In this document: one piece after another, positions 24,560 to 33,008 of the stretch
How positions within the stretch are numbered: position 1 is the stretch's first letter
Layout: each line of letters starts with the position of its first letter
DNA from: Lachnospiraceae bacterium UBA1712
GTDB lineage: Bacteria; Bacillota; Clostridia; Lachnospirales; Lachnospiraceae
Direction: 5' to 3'
NCBI GenBank assembly: GCA_002317175.1
Contig: DCJA01000023.1
Location: 1 to 36,278, forward strand
Length of the DNA stretch: 36,278 bases
Translations under genes and position numbers: made by a program
The notes under the pieces: generated by a model
Seen by the model: the letters and a program-made list of their open reading frames with translations, nothing else
Told to the model about the DNA's origin: nothing
Databases searched by the model: none

Positions 24560-25459
24560 ATGATAAATGTTATTATTCCAGCATATAAGCCAGATGAGCG
24601 CTTTAAGAAGCTGCTTTCAATGCTCAATGAACAGACCTGTGCTCCTGACAGAATAATAGTAATAAATACAGAAGAGAAATACTGGGATGAATCAATTAAA
24701 GCTGACAACCTAAACTTGATTCATATAAGTAAAGCTGAATTTGACCATGGAAATACCAGAAATAAGGGAATGGCCATGGCTGATTCGGATATATGTATCA
24801 TGATGACTATGGATGCGGTTCCAGCGGATAATAAGCTGATAGAGAATCTGATTAAGCCGCTTGAAGATGAGAGAGTAGCTGCAAGTTATGCACGACAGCT
24901 GGCTTACGATAACAGCTCGCTAATCGAAAAGATGACCAGGGATTTTAATTATCCTGATGAGTCTCTTATAAAAACAGCTGCAGATATTGAGAGACTACAG
25001 ATAAAGGCTTTTTTCTGTAGTAATGTATGTTGTGCATATAATAAGCGTATATTTGATGAGCTGGGCGGATTTGTTAAAAAGACTATATTTAATGAGGATA
25101 TGCTTTTTGCAGCCAAAGCAATAGAGGCAGGATATGCTATTGCATATTGTGCGCAGGCCAGAGTATATCATTCACATGAATATAGTGGTATTATGCAGTT
25201 TCATCGTAATTTTGATAATGGTGTAAGCCATGCTCAGTATCCAGAGGTGTTCTCTAAAGTCAGCCAGGATGGTGAGGGCTTTAAGATGGTTAGAACTGTT
25301 TTGGGAAGATTGATGAAAAAAGGCCATATAATTGAGGCAGTTCGTTATTTCTGGTCCAGCGGATGCAAGTTTTTAGGATTTAAACTTGGTTGCCGTTATA
25401 AGAAGCTTCCCAAATGGATGGTCTTGGCATTTACTTCAGATAAAAGCTACTTTGAATAA
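24560..25459 (+). CDS. Family 2 glycosyltransferase, RfbF-type rhamnosyltransferase-like
   Basis: A 299-residue GT2 resembling dTDP-rhamnosyltransferases: IIPAYKPDERF at the N-terminus, the FDHGNTRNKG segment characteristic of that group, MMTMDAVP at the metal site (with a Met/Asp variant of the usual DQD/DDD), FNEDMLFAAKAIEAGY as the acidic motif, and HSHEYSGIMQFHRNFDNGVSH near the end. AGGGAA lies just before ATG 24560; another ATG at 24556 is out of frame. The gene starts 28 bases after the terminator of the LCP unit and no convincing promoter lies in between, so it may depend on read-through. It probably adds one rhamnose in the same polymer pathway. Confidence 0.88.
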   Translation: MINVIIPAYKPDERFKKLLSMLNEQTCAPDRIIVINTEEKYWDESIKADNLNLIHISKAEFDHGNTRNKGMAMADSDICIMMTMDAVPADNKLIENLIKPLEDERVAASYARQLAYDNSSLIEKMTRDFNYPDESLIKTAADIERLQIKAFFCSNVCCAYNKRIFDELGGFVKKTIFNEDMLFAAKAIEAGYAIAYCAQARVYHSHEYSGIMQFHRNFDNGVSHAQYPEVFSKVSQDGEGFKMVRTVLGRLMKKGHIIEAVRYFWSSGCKFLGFKLGCRYKKLPKWMVLAFTSDKSYFE

Positions 25460-25496
25460 TATGCATTTCATAGAAATGATATAAATTATACACAGA

Positions 25497-25525
25497 TTAA
25501 ACACATTTTCTGATTATGCTATGCA
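25497..25525 (+). promoter_or_regulatory. Weak promoter candidate before htrA
   Basis: TTAAAC (25497-25502), 17-base spacer, TATGCA (25520-25525). Both boxes are poor. The same gap has a small inverted repeat, CATTTC-ATA-GAAATG (about 25464-25478), that could be an operator. Listed because the preceding intergenic gap must hold the signal for htrA unless it is read from upstream. Confidence 0.25.
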
Positions 25526-25571
25526 TTGTAATAAAGAAAAAGCAATGCTTATTGCAGAGGAGGAAAGTTTT

Positions 25572-27092
25572 ATGGAATTCGAAGAAAGAAAAAACGAAGA
25601 AACAGTTCCTACAACAAATAGAGAGGCAAACAGCATAGAAGATATAAGAGAAAAAGAGACAACGGGCAGTTTTAATGACAGAACAGCTTATTATGCTAAT
25701 CCAAACTATGAGTCAGGAAGAGATAACTCAGCACATTACGGATCTGGTTATAATGGTGCTGGTGACGGTAACTACAATAATTATTACAGCAGTGTAGAGG
25801 CCAGTCCAAAGAAGCCTAAGAAAAATCTTTTCAAGAACTTCGGAAAGTTTGCGGGTAAGGTAGGAGTAATTGTTGCATCGGGACTTTTGTTTGGTCTGTG
25901 TGCAGCAGTAGCATTTGGACTTGTAAACTACTATACAAATAAGTCTGCTGATTCATCAGTTACTGAGACAAGTTCATTAAAAAGTGAAATTGAAAAAGAC
26001 ATTCTGTCTAAGATAACTTCAGATGGGACTATGGTAGTTAGCCCTGAAATAGGAAGTGTTTCAGTGGGAACTGGACAGACTGTTGTAACAGATGTATCAG
26101 ATGTAGTAGATAAGGTAATGCCTAGTGTAGTATCTATCACAAATCAGTATATTTATACTCAAAACTTCTGGGGTAGACAGTATTCTGAGGAAGCAGAGGC
26201 AAGTGGATCTGGTATTATTATAGGTGAGAATGACGATGAACTGCTTGTAGCAACCAATAACCATGTTATTGAAGGAGCAGAAACACTTAAAGTTCAGTTT
26301 ATTGATGGTACTGATGCAGAGGCTAATGTAAAGGGAGCCGATGCCGATATGGATATTGCGGTAATCGCAGTTAAGAAGTCTGATCTTGATGCTTCTACAA
26401 AGGAAGCAATTGCTATAGCAGCCCTTGGCGATTCTGATGAGTTAAAGGTTGGTGAGCCTGCAATAGCTATTGGTAATGCATTAGGATATGGACAATCAGT
26501 TACAACTGGTGTAATATCTGCTTTGAATCGTGAACTTGAGATATCTGATGGTGAGTACTCACAGGGCTTTATTCAGACAGATGCAGCTATCAATCCTGGT
26601 AATTCAGGTGGAGCACTCCTGAATATGTATGGCCAGGTTATTGGTATCAATTCCAATAAGATCGGTGGAACAAGTGTAGAAGGTATGGGATATGCAATTC
26701 CTATTTCCAAGGCACTTCCAATTATTGATAATCTTAAGACAAAGAAGACAAAAACAGCAGTAGCAGAAGAAAACAGAGGCTATCTTGGTATTTCAGGAAG
26801 AGGCGTTTCTTCTGAAATGGCAGAAATATATGATTTCCCTCAGGGAGTATACGTATACGATGTATATTCTGGAACAGGTGCATATGATGCAAGCCTTAGA
26901 AAGGGTGATATTATCACTAAATTTGAAGGCAGCACCATTAGTAGCATGGAAAAATTACAGGAGTATCTCTCTTACTACGAAGCAGGAGAAACTGTTGATT
27001 TAACTATAGAAAGGTTAGATGATTCTGGGGCCTATAAAGAGGTTGAGGTTACCATTACCCTGGTAAGCAGAGATCAGTTACCTCAGGATTAA
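25572..27092 (+). CDS. htrA: Membrane-anchored HtrA/DegP-like serine protease with PDZ domain
   Basis: Surface quality-control protease of the trypsin fold. I start at ATG 25572 because AGAGGAGG (25556-25563) is ideally placed; earlier in-frame ATGs at 25521 and 25545 lie before it. The 506-residue protein has a long polar, Asn/Tyr-rich cytoplasmic N-terminus (1-95), one membrane helix (about 97-121), the protease domain with H231 (NNHVIEGA), D261 (DMDIAVI) and S345 (NPGNSGGALL), and one C-terminal PDZ domain (about residues 410-500, with GYLGISG and the RKGDIITKFEG loop). It is followed seven bases later by the clpX-like gene. The presence of one PDZ and an N-terminal anchor is the usual Gram-positive HtrA layout. 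Its natural targets are unknown. Confidence 0.95.
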   Translation: MEFEERKNEETVPTTNREANSIEDIREKETTGSFNDRTAYYANPNYESGRDNSAHYGSGYNGAGDGNYNNYYSSVEASPKKPKKNLFKNFGKFAGKVGVIVASGLLFGLCAAVAFGLVNYYTNKSADSSVTETSSLKSEIEKDILSKITSDGTMVVSPEIGSVSVGTGQTVVTDVSDVVDKVMPSVVSITNQYIYTQNFWGRQYSEEAEASGSGIIIGENDDELLVATNNHVIEGAETLKVQFIDGTDAEANVKGADADMDIAVIAVKKSDLDASTKEAIAIAALGDSDELKVGEPAIAIGNALGYGQSVTTGVISALNRELEISDGEYSQGFIQTDAAINPGNSGGALLNMYGQVIGINSNKIGGTSVEGMGYAIPISKALPIIDNLKTKKTKTAVAEENRGYLGISGRGVSSEMAEIYDFPQGVYVYDVYSGTGAYDASLRKGDIITKFEGSTISSMEKLQEYLSYYEAGETVDLTIERLDDSGAYKEVEVTITLVSRDQLPQD

Positions 27093-27099
27093 GGAGTTT

Positions 27100-28782
27100 A
27101 TGGATAACAATAACAACAACTACGAAGAAGTGTGTTGCATGTGTCATAGAACAGAAAGCAAAGCCGGGCAGATGATGAAACTGCCCGGCAATTTGTGCGT
27201 ATGTAAGGACTGCATGGACAAGACCTACGACATGATGAAGGGACTTGGATTGGACAAAATATTTGGTTCAGTACCGCCTTCAGACTTTATATGGAACAAT
27301 CCGTATATGAATGGACAGTCAAACAATAAGAATAATACAGATGACAACGCAGGAGAAATGAATTCATCAAATGCGCCCACGTCAACAGTTACAGGTGCTG
27401 AAGGTGAAAATGCTGCGAATAACAGCGAAAAGACTGATAGCGAGGACCAGAATACGGCAAAGACTACTGGAGAGCAGGAGCCAGAAAAGCCAGCTGAAGA
27501 ACAGGAACCTGCCAAGACAGCTTCTGAAGAACCAGGGGATGCCAGAATCAGACTTGAACAGTACCTTAAGGGTTTCCCGGGAATCAGTTTTCTTAATCTC
27601 GCTGATCTTGATGGTGCATTTCCAGGCAGGGCAAAGGTTAAGAAGAAATCTCCTAAGGATAGAAAGCCTATCATTGATCTTAAAAATGTTCCTGCGCCTC
27701 ATAAGATTAAGGAACAGCTTGACCAGTACGTGATTGGACAGGAATATGCAAAAAAAGTAATATCAGTGGCTGTATATAACCACTATAAGCGTGTTGCTAC
27801 TGATACAATGAATGATATCGAGATTGAGAAGTCCAATATGCTTATGATAGGACCAACTGGTAGTGGTAAGACTTATCTTGTTAAGACACTTGCACGCCTT
27901 TTGGATGTACCTCTTGCTATTGCAGATGCTACAAGTCTTACAGAGGCAGGTTATATTGGTGATGATATTGAAAGCGTTATCTCCAAGCTTTTGGCAGCAG
28001 CAGACAATGATGTAGACAGAGCGGAGATGGGTATTGTATTTATCGATGAGATAGATAAGATTGCCAAGAAGAAAAACAGCAATTCAAGAGATGTTAGCGG
28101 TGAGTCTGTTCAGCAGGGCTTACTCAGACTTCTTGAGGGCGCTGATGTAGAAGTTCCGGTTGGGGCCATGAGTAAGAATGCCATGGTACCACTTACTACT
28201 GTTAATACACGTAATATCCTGTTTATTTGCGGTGGTGCTTTCCCTGATCTTGAGGAGATAATTAAGCAGAGACTGCATAAGACTACATCAATTGGATATG
28301 GCGCTGAATTAAAGGATAAATTCGATAAGGATAAGAATATTCTTGAGCAGGTTACTGTAGAGGATCTTAAGAAGTTTGGTATGATTCCAGAATTTTTGGG
28401 AAGACTTCCTATACTGTATACTCTTCAGGGACTTAATAAGGATATGCTGGTTAAGATTCTTAAAGAGCCAAAGAATGCCATCCTGAAGCAATATTGTAAG
28501 CTTCTTGAACTTGATGAAGTAAAGCTTGAATTTGATGATGGAGCTTTGGAAGCTATAGCAGAAAAGGCTCTGGAAAAGGATACTGGCGCAAGAGCTCTTA
28601 GATCAATTATCGAGAAATTTATGCTGGATATTATGTATGAGATTCCAAAGGATGATAATATAGGCCGTGTTACTATTACCAGAGAATATATTGAGGGAAC
28701 TGGTGGACCTATAATAGATATCAGAAATGATTCAGGCTTGGGAACTACAGAAGTAGATGAGCTTGAAGTAATCGGTGACTAG
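27100..28782 (+). CDS. Divergent ClpX-like AAA+ unfoldase with zinc-binding domain and long acidic linker
   Basis: A 560-residue ClpX relative, about 130-150 longer than normal ClpX. The N-terminal zinc domain is intact (C12-x2-C15 and C35-x2-C38). Residues about 75-150 are a low-complexity Asn/Glu/Ala/Pro linker not found in typical ClpX. The AAA+ part has Walker A GPTGSGKT (251-258), the pore-1 loop GYIGDD, Walker B IVFIDEID with D316/E317, arginine-containing GRLP and GARALRSI motifs. The usual RKH substrate loop is VGAMSKNAM here (355-362), and the ClpP-docking IGF is IGY (398-400). It may be a second ClpX with altered substrate choice, or one that works without ClpP. No clpP is nearby. 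It seems co-transcribed with htrA. Confidence 0.88.
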   Translation: MDNNNNNYEEVCCMCHRTESKAGQMMKLPGNLCVCKDCMDKTYDMMKGLGLDKIFGSVPPSDFIWNNPYMNGQSNNKNNTDDNAGEMNSSNAPTSTVTGAEGENAANNSEKTDSEDQNTAKTTGEQEPEKPAEEQEPAKTASEEPGDARIRLEQYLKGFPGISFLNLADLDGAFPGRAKVKKKSPKDRKPIIDLKNVPAPHKIKEQLDQYVIGQEYAKKVISVAVYNHYKRVATDTMNDIEIEKSNMLMIGPTGSGKTYLVKTLARLLDVPLAIADATSLTEAGYIGDDIESVISKLLAAADNDVDRAEMGIVFIDEIDKIAKKKNSNSRDVSGESVQQGLLRLLEGADVEVPVGAMSKNAMVPLTTVNTRNILFICGGAFPDLEEIIKQRLHKTTSIGYGAELKDKFDKDKNILEQVTVEDLKKFGMIPEFLGRLPILYTLQGLNKDMLVKILKEPKNAILKQYCKLLELDEVKLEFDDGALEAIAEKALEKDTGARALRSIIEKFMLDIMYEIPKDDNIGRVTITREYIEGTGGPIIDIRNDSGLGTTEVDELEVIGD

Positions 28783-28948
28783 CATTAATTGGCTGATAGT
28801 TAAATGCTGATTTAATTAATGCGCAAATAACGGCGATATTGCTGAAAATAGGAATATGTGCCAATATGCGCATTGTGATGAAAGCCTAATGGCAATATGC
28901 CGATGTGAAGTGGGAAGCATATATTATTAAAAGGAAACACCTGTTATT
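28783..28948. other. 166-base non-coding gap with inverted and degenerate repeats before the lipoprotein gene
   Basis: GCATTAATT (28782-28790) and AATTAATGC (28814-28822) form a 9-bp inverted repeat without a U-run. CGGCGATATTGC (28831-28842) can pair with GCAATATGCCG (28892-28902), and between them AATATGCGCATTGTGATG recurs partially as AATATGCCGATGTGA. No SAM riboswitch consensus or T-box motif is recognisable. AAGGA at 28931-28935 is 13 bases from the next ATG, longer than usual. It could be a structured leader; no convincing promoter was found. Confidence 0.45.
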
Positions 28949-29860
28949 ATGAAGAGACTTATTATATGTCTGTTAATTAGCAGTCTGCTATTAACAACGA
29001 CAGCCTGTTCGAATGAATCAACAGATGCTAACGATATAAATACGGAACAGTCCGATGATGGAACTGTCAAGGTTGAGATAGAAAGCATTGATACATCAGA
29101 GGTTATTAAGGAGACTGTTACAAATACTAATAGGAAAGCTATTAGAATAGCTGTTGTTGGTTCACCAGCATCAGATATATTAAAGGCTGCTGATCAGATT
29201 CTACAAAGTACGGAATATGGCATAGAGATTGTTAACTACGAGGATTATAAAACACCTAATGAAATGGTGAAGAATGGAGAAGTTTTTGCATGTCTCTGTG
29301 ACAATCAGGTTCTGTTGGACAGTTACAATATGATTGATGAGTCGGATTTGGTAATTGCCGAAAAGCTTTACTATGATCCGCTGGCAATATTTCCTGGGAA
29401 GATTACAGATATGAATTTTATATCTTCAGGAGAAACAATTGCTGTGTCGGAAGGTGATGTAAATGTGGCAAGGGCACTTTATCTTTTGGAGCAGAAGGGC
29501 TTGCTCACCGTTAAAGAAGGAGCGCTTTATCAGGCTACTATGGAAGACGTGATTTCTAATCCATTTAATATAAGTATAGAGGAAGTAGATATAAATGGTG
29601 GATGGCCTGACACTAGTAAATATGGCTTGATTATAAGTGATTATAACAGAGCGGTTTTGGTGGGAATTGATCCACAGACTGCTTTGGGTGAGGAAAACAG
29701 AAATTCAAATATTATTGATCTGTTTGCAGTAGGTCTTGTTGTAAACAGTGCTGATTTGGATGATGCTAAGACAAAGATTATTCTGAATGCTCTTAATGAC
29801 GAAGAGGTGGAGGAATATATTGATAGTAGCTTTTATCAGTCAGTTTCAGATTATAAGTAG
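28949..29860 (+). CDS. NlpA/MetQ-type substrate-binding lipoprotein, orphan
   Basis: A 303-residue lipoprotein. The signal peptide has a basic start, hydrophobic core and lipobox LTTTAC with C20 as the lipidated residue. After a polar acidic linker (about 21-65) comes a periplasmic-binding-like domain beginning IRIAVVGSPASDIL. The order of motifs near the end (NPFNISIEEVD, then a segment deciding on a residue such as YGLIISDYNRAVLVGIDP) is that of the NlpA/MetQ family, which binds D/L-methionine or related small molecules for MetNI importers. No ATPase or permease gene is adjacent, so the partner must be encoded elsewhere or the protein acts as a sensor. Ends at a bidirectional terminator. 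Confidence 0.75.
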   Translation: MKRLIICLLISSLLLTTTACSNESTDANDINTEQSDDGTVKVEIESIDTSEVIKETVTNTNRKAIRIAVVGSPASDILKAADQILQSTEYGIEIVNYEDYKTPNEMVKNGEVFACLCDNQVLLDSYNMIDESDLVIAEKLYYDPLAIFPGKITDMNFISSGETIAVSEGDVNVARALYLLEQKGLLTVKEGALYQATMEDVISNPFNISIEEVDINGGWPDTSKYGLIISDYNRAVLVGIDPQTALGEENRNSNIIDLFAVGLVVNSADLDDAKTKIILNALNDEEVEEYIDSSFYQSVSDYK

Positions 29861-29863
29861 ATG

Positions 29864-29900
29864 AAAATCCCTGGAATATAATATGTATTCCAGGGATTTT
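29864..29900. terminator. Bidirectional rho-independent terminator between convergent genes
   Basis: A perfect 15-bp stem (29864-29878 with 29886-29900) and a seven-base loop. AAAA begins and TTTT ends the stem, so it can stop transcription from both the lipoprotein gene (+) and the surface-protein gene (-). Confidence 0.93.
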
Positions 29901-29953
29901 GCATATTAACGGTCTTAATTAATATGTTGGCTGACTGATATTGTGAATATTAG

Positions 29954-31747
29954 CTATCGGATATTTAGCGAGATATTTTTTTCGATACGCTTTCTTACAG
30001 ACTGCTTCTCTAAATAATATATGCTGATATCCGACTTGGAATGGAACACAACAAATAAAACAGATGGCTTAAGCCGTAATCTGCCGGTATTACATTTATC
30101 AGTAATTTTCTCTGTTATGGTCAGCTCTAAGCCTTCTGATTTGCTGTGAATAAAGGCAATTCCCTTGAAACGGTAATTCTCCTTGCCTTCATAATCATAG
30201 ACAAGAACGATTCTGTATATCAAAAACATAAGTAAGCCTATAAGCGCTAATATGAGCAAAGAAATAATGATTGGTATAAGAATATCAGTCAAAGAAAAAT
30301 TATCCTTTGTGGAAGACAGAGTTTTGCTTTCAGAGATCGATTCTGACAGATTGTCCTGAGTCTTGATGGTCTGAGTTTTAGGCACATTTGCTGATACGCT
30401 GGCTTTTTCGCTGACAGATGGTGTAGGTATCTTAGGTTTAGGAACGGTTGGCTCAACTACCTTAGGCTTGGGATCATTTATGCCAGGGGTAATCGGGGGT
30501 GTTATCCTGACTGGAGGATTATTGGGATTTGGGTCAACGATTGGATCGCTTGGATCATCAGGGACGGGAGGAGCAGGAGGATCCTGCGGTTCATCAGGAA
30601 CAGGATCTATTTCTGGCTCAGGATCCGGACGTGGAGAGATATTGGATACGGTATATTCAACAGCTGCTGTATTGCCTAATTTATCTCTTACTAATAGCGT
30701 GTATGAGCCGTTTGCTGCATAAGAATAACTGCTTTCATTTGTCCAGCTGCTTCCATTGTCATATGAATAAGGCGAATCATCCAGTCCGCAGCCTTCGCTA
30801 CCATCCGGCTGAAGATCGGATACATCATTAATAATAATGCTAACAGGGTCATAAGTAGAGTCGAGAGTGTTGAAAGTATAATCGTTAATCTGAGGTGCAG
30901 TATTATCGATATTATCAAATACTACACTGACAGGACTGGCTGTATAGCCCTCTATAAGATTGGCTACAACCTGATAATCACCATTTGAACTGACAGGGTA
31001 GATATATCCACCATTTTCGCCGTTAACTGAAACAGGATTAACTGAATCGGCTATGCTTTCAGGATTAATTTCAATATGTATTTTGGCCTGAGTACACCAT
31101 TCGTCAGTTGATTTTGATACTTTGAAATGGCCAATAACCTCATTTTCGTCCATATTACAAGCGGGCAAATATCCCTCGATAGTTGTTTCGCTTTTTTGAC
31201 ATCCAAGCTTGTAAGAAGTGACCTGCCCCTCGTACATTCCACAAGCGAGTGAATAATAGGTGTTTGTAACCATTCTTCCGTTAGAACAGTTAGACCATCC
31301 AGGGGAGTTATAGACGTTTAGATTTGCATAGCATATAGGACATGTGCCTACATAGTATACCTGACCAGATGAATCTGGACCGCAGGGACCCTGATCGCAG
31401 TAATCACTTCCGTAGCAGCCTTCCCATTCCTCCTCGGTGTGTGATTCTGTATAACAGCCACCTCCGTAAGTACTGCTTCCACTATGATGATGGGTTACAG
31501 TAATGGTATAGCAACCACCACCGGAAGTAGGACTACCACTGTGCCTGTGATATTTGGTTATAGTGTAACAGCCACCAGAACTGGAACTGTTTCCAACATG
31601 ATGATGTATTATCTCCTGACTGGCTACCAGCGTTTCAGCGTTACTGGTTATCTTAAGATTTAGAATAATGGTGAACAAAATAAGTAGAGTTAATCCACAA
31701 TAAAGAAAGACTTTGTGTCTTAGTTGAAAATGATAAAAATTTTGCAT
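29954..31747 (-). CDS. Cys/His-rich repeat surface protein with Ig-like and Pro-rich regions and C-terminal membrane anchor
   Basis: A 597-residue envelope protein of unknown function. I start at ATG 31747 because AGAGGA lies just upstream on the minus strand and the protein then opens with a standard signal peptide (hydrophobic core about 13-32); an in-frame ATG at 31840 would bury it. Three 19-residue repeats of HxHxG-x5-GGCYT type follow at nt 31436-31606, then a Cys-rich segment including EGCYGSDYC and GTCPIC (14 Cys in all before the second helix). After that come beta-rich parts including one bacterial Ig-like domain ending RDKLGNTAAVEYTV, a Pro/Asp-rich spacer (about 370-445), a membrane helix (about 488-516) and a basic cytoplasmic tail of about 80 residues. 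It is the only minus-strand gene in the window. I recognise the repeat type from other Clostridia surface proteins but know of no assigned function. Confidence 0.8.
   Translation of the reverse strand: MQNFYHFQLRHKVFLYCGLTLLILFTIILNLKITSNAETLVASQEIIHHHVGNSSSSGGCYTITKYHRHSGSPTSGGGCYTITVTHHHSGSSTYGGGCYTESHTEEEWEGCYGSDYCDQGPCGPDSSGQVYYVGTCPICYANLNVYNSPGWSNCSNGRMVTNTYYSLACGMYEGQVTSYKLGCQKSETTIEGYLPACNMDENEVIGHFKVSKSTDEWCTQAKIHIEINPESIADSVNPVSVNGENGGYIYPVSSNGDYQVVANLIEGYTASPVSVVFDNIDNTAPQINDYTFNTLDSTYDPVSIIINDVSDLQPDGSEGCGLDDSPYSYDNGSSWTNESSYSYAANGSYTLLVRDKLGNTAAVEYTVSNISPRPDPEPEIDPVPDEPQDPPAPPVPDDPSDPIVDPNPNNPPVRITPPITPGINDPKPKVVEPTVPKPKIPTPSVSEKASVSANVPKTQTIKTQDNLSESISESKTLSSTKDNFSLTDILIPIIISLLILALIGLLMFLIYRIVLVYDYEGKENYRFKGIAFIHSKSEGLELTITEKITDKCNTGRLRLKPSVLFVVFHSKSDISIYYLEKQSVRKRIEKNISLNIR
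31436..31606 (-). repeat. Three 57-base tandem repeats coding for HxHxG...GGCYT units
   Basis: In-frame tandem units of exactly 19 codons each. At protein level each unit reads H-x-H-x-G-x5-G-G-C-Y-T then four to five variable residues; the third copy ends in the acidic TESHT. The DNA copies are diverged, so the repeat is old or selected at protein level. Confidence 0.8.
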
Positions 31748-31816
31748 AATAATCCTCTTTGCATATGTATTTTCATCATTTAATCGAAAGGGTAATGAAT
31801 ATTCTAAACCATTATG

Positions 31817-31830
31817 ATAGCAAATGCTAT
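31817..31830. promoter_or_regulatory. Short palindrome in the divergent intergenic region, possible operator
   Basis: ATAGCA-AA-TGCTAT, six-base perfect arms, lies between the divergent surface-protein gene (-) and the hisC promoter (+). It overlaps the region where a minus-strand promoter would be expected. No regulator is identifiable. Confidence 0.3.
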
Positions 31831-31892
31831 AAGAAAACATTGATTTTATAGATTTTTAATAAATTGTTAATGGCTGATAGGGGCTAGATTAG

Positions 31893-31921
31893 TTGTCAAT
31901 AATGCTTGAAAAAGCTATAAT
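31893..31921 (+). promoter_or_regulatory. SigA-type promoter of the hisC operon
   Basis: TTGTCA (31893-31898), 17-base spacer, TATAAT (31916-31921); ATG 31953 follows 31 bases later with GGGAGGAAAG at 31941-31950. Confidence 0.8.
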
Positions 31922-31952
31922 GAATGCTGATATTGTTTTTGGGAGGAAAGTT

Positions 31953-33008
31953 ATGAGCTGGGAAAATAATATAAGAAAGGTTGTTCCATATGTTCCTGGA
32001 GAGCAGCCAAAGACTGATAATGTAATTAAACTTAACACCAACGAGTGTCCATATCCACCTTCACCAAGGGTTTTGGAGGCTATCAATAGCTATGATGGCG
32101 CAGGACTGAGAAAGTATCCTGATACAGAGGCAGGTCTTCTTGTGGATGAGCTCGCAAAAACATATCATCTTAATAAAGAACAGATATTTGTTGGAATTGG
32201 ATCTGATGACGTGCTTGCGCTTGCGTTCCTTACATATTTCAATTCTGGTAAGCCGGTTTTATTTCCAGATATAACCTACAGCTTTTACGACGTATGGGCA
32301 GATCTTTATAAGATTCCTTATGTTACAAAGGCTCTTGATGATAATTTCAATATTATTAAAGATGATTATTTGTGTGACAATGGTGGTGTAATAATAGCCA
32401 ATCCAAATGCACCTACGGGTGCCGAGATGCCCCTTAGCGATATAGAGGAGATTATTGCATACAATAAAGACAGAGTGGTTATTATTGACGAAGCTTATGT
32501 CGATTTTGGAGCAGAAAGTGCAGTTTCACTGATTGACAAATACGATAATCTTCTTGTGGTTCAGACCTTTTCAAAGTCTCGTGCTCTTGCTGGAATTCGT
32601 ATTGGTATGGCATTTGGACAGGAGAAGATCATCAGATATCTTAAGGATGTAAAGTTCTCATTTAATTCGTATACCCTTAATCCGGTTACGATACTGGCAG
32701 GTGCAGAAGCTCTTAAGGATGTTGAATATTTTGAAGACATCACACAGAAGACTGTTGCAACAAGAGAGAGAACCAAAGAAGAACTTCGCAAGCTGGGATT
32801 TTCATTTGCAGATTCAAAGACTAACTTTATTTTTGCAAGACATGAATCAAAGAAGGCTAAGGATATATTTGAGGCTCTTAAAGCTCAGAATATATATGTG
32901 AGATACTGGAACAAGGAACGTATCAATAATTATTTAAGAATATCCATGGGTACAGATGAACAGATGGATAAGATGCTGGCGTATTTGAAGGTGTTCCTCA
33001 ATGAATAG
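31953..33008 (+). CDS. hisC: Histidinol-phosphate aminotransferase HisC
   Basis: PLP-dependent transaminase that converts imidazole acetol phosphate to histidinol phosphate in histidine synthesis. The 351-residue length is normal. Visible motifs are LNTNECPYPPSP at the N-terminus, ANPNAPTG, VIIDEAYVDF, and the PLP lysine K208 in TFSKSRALAGIRIG. The start at ATG 31953 is set by GGGAGG; a longer reading frame begins with a TTG that is inside the promoter -35 box and is not used. No other his genes are nearby, so the enzyme may also serve aromatic amino-acid transamination, as some stand-alone HisC enzymes do. The stop overlaps the next gene by eight bases. Confidence 0.94.
   Translation: MSWENNIRKVVPYVPGEQPKTDNVIKLNTNECPYPPSPRVLEAINSYDGAGLRKYPDTEAGLLVDELAKTYHLNKEQIFVGIGSDDVLALAFLTYFNSGKPVLFPDITYSFYDVWADLYKIPYVTKALDDNFNIIKDDYLCDNGGVIIANPNAPTGAEMPLSDIEEIIAYNKDRVVIIDEAYVDFGAESAVSLIDKYDNLLVVQTFSKSRALAGIRIGMAFGQEKIIRYLKDVKFSFNSYTLNPVTILAGAEALKDVEYFEDITQKTVATRERTKEELRKLGFSFADSKTNFIFARHESKKAKDIFEALKAQNIYVRYWNKERINNYLRISMGTDEQMDKMLAYLKVFLNE

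Noticed and set aside
27225..27674. Minus-strand 149-residue frame resembling a signal-containing protein
   Set aside because: It mirrors the acidic Glu/Ala/Pro linker of the ClpX-like gene; no ribosome binding site.
28782..28822. 9-bp inverted repeat after the clpX-like stop considered as a terminator
   Set aside because: AT-rich arms, a 23-base loop and no following T-run make it a poor terminator.
28783..28948. SAM or T-box riboswitch before the MetQ-like gene
   Set aside because: None of the conserved sequence boxes of S-box, SAM-II-type or T-box leaders could be recognised.
31893..31952. Upstream extension of HisC beginning at TTG 31893
   Set aside because: The TTG is the -35 box of a good promoter, so the extension would not be transcribed; the ATG at 31953 has a strong ribosome binding site.
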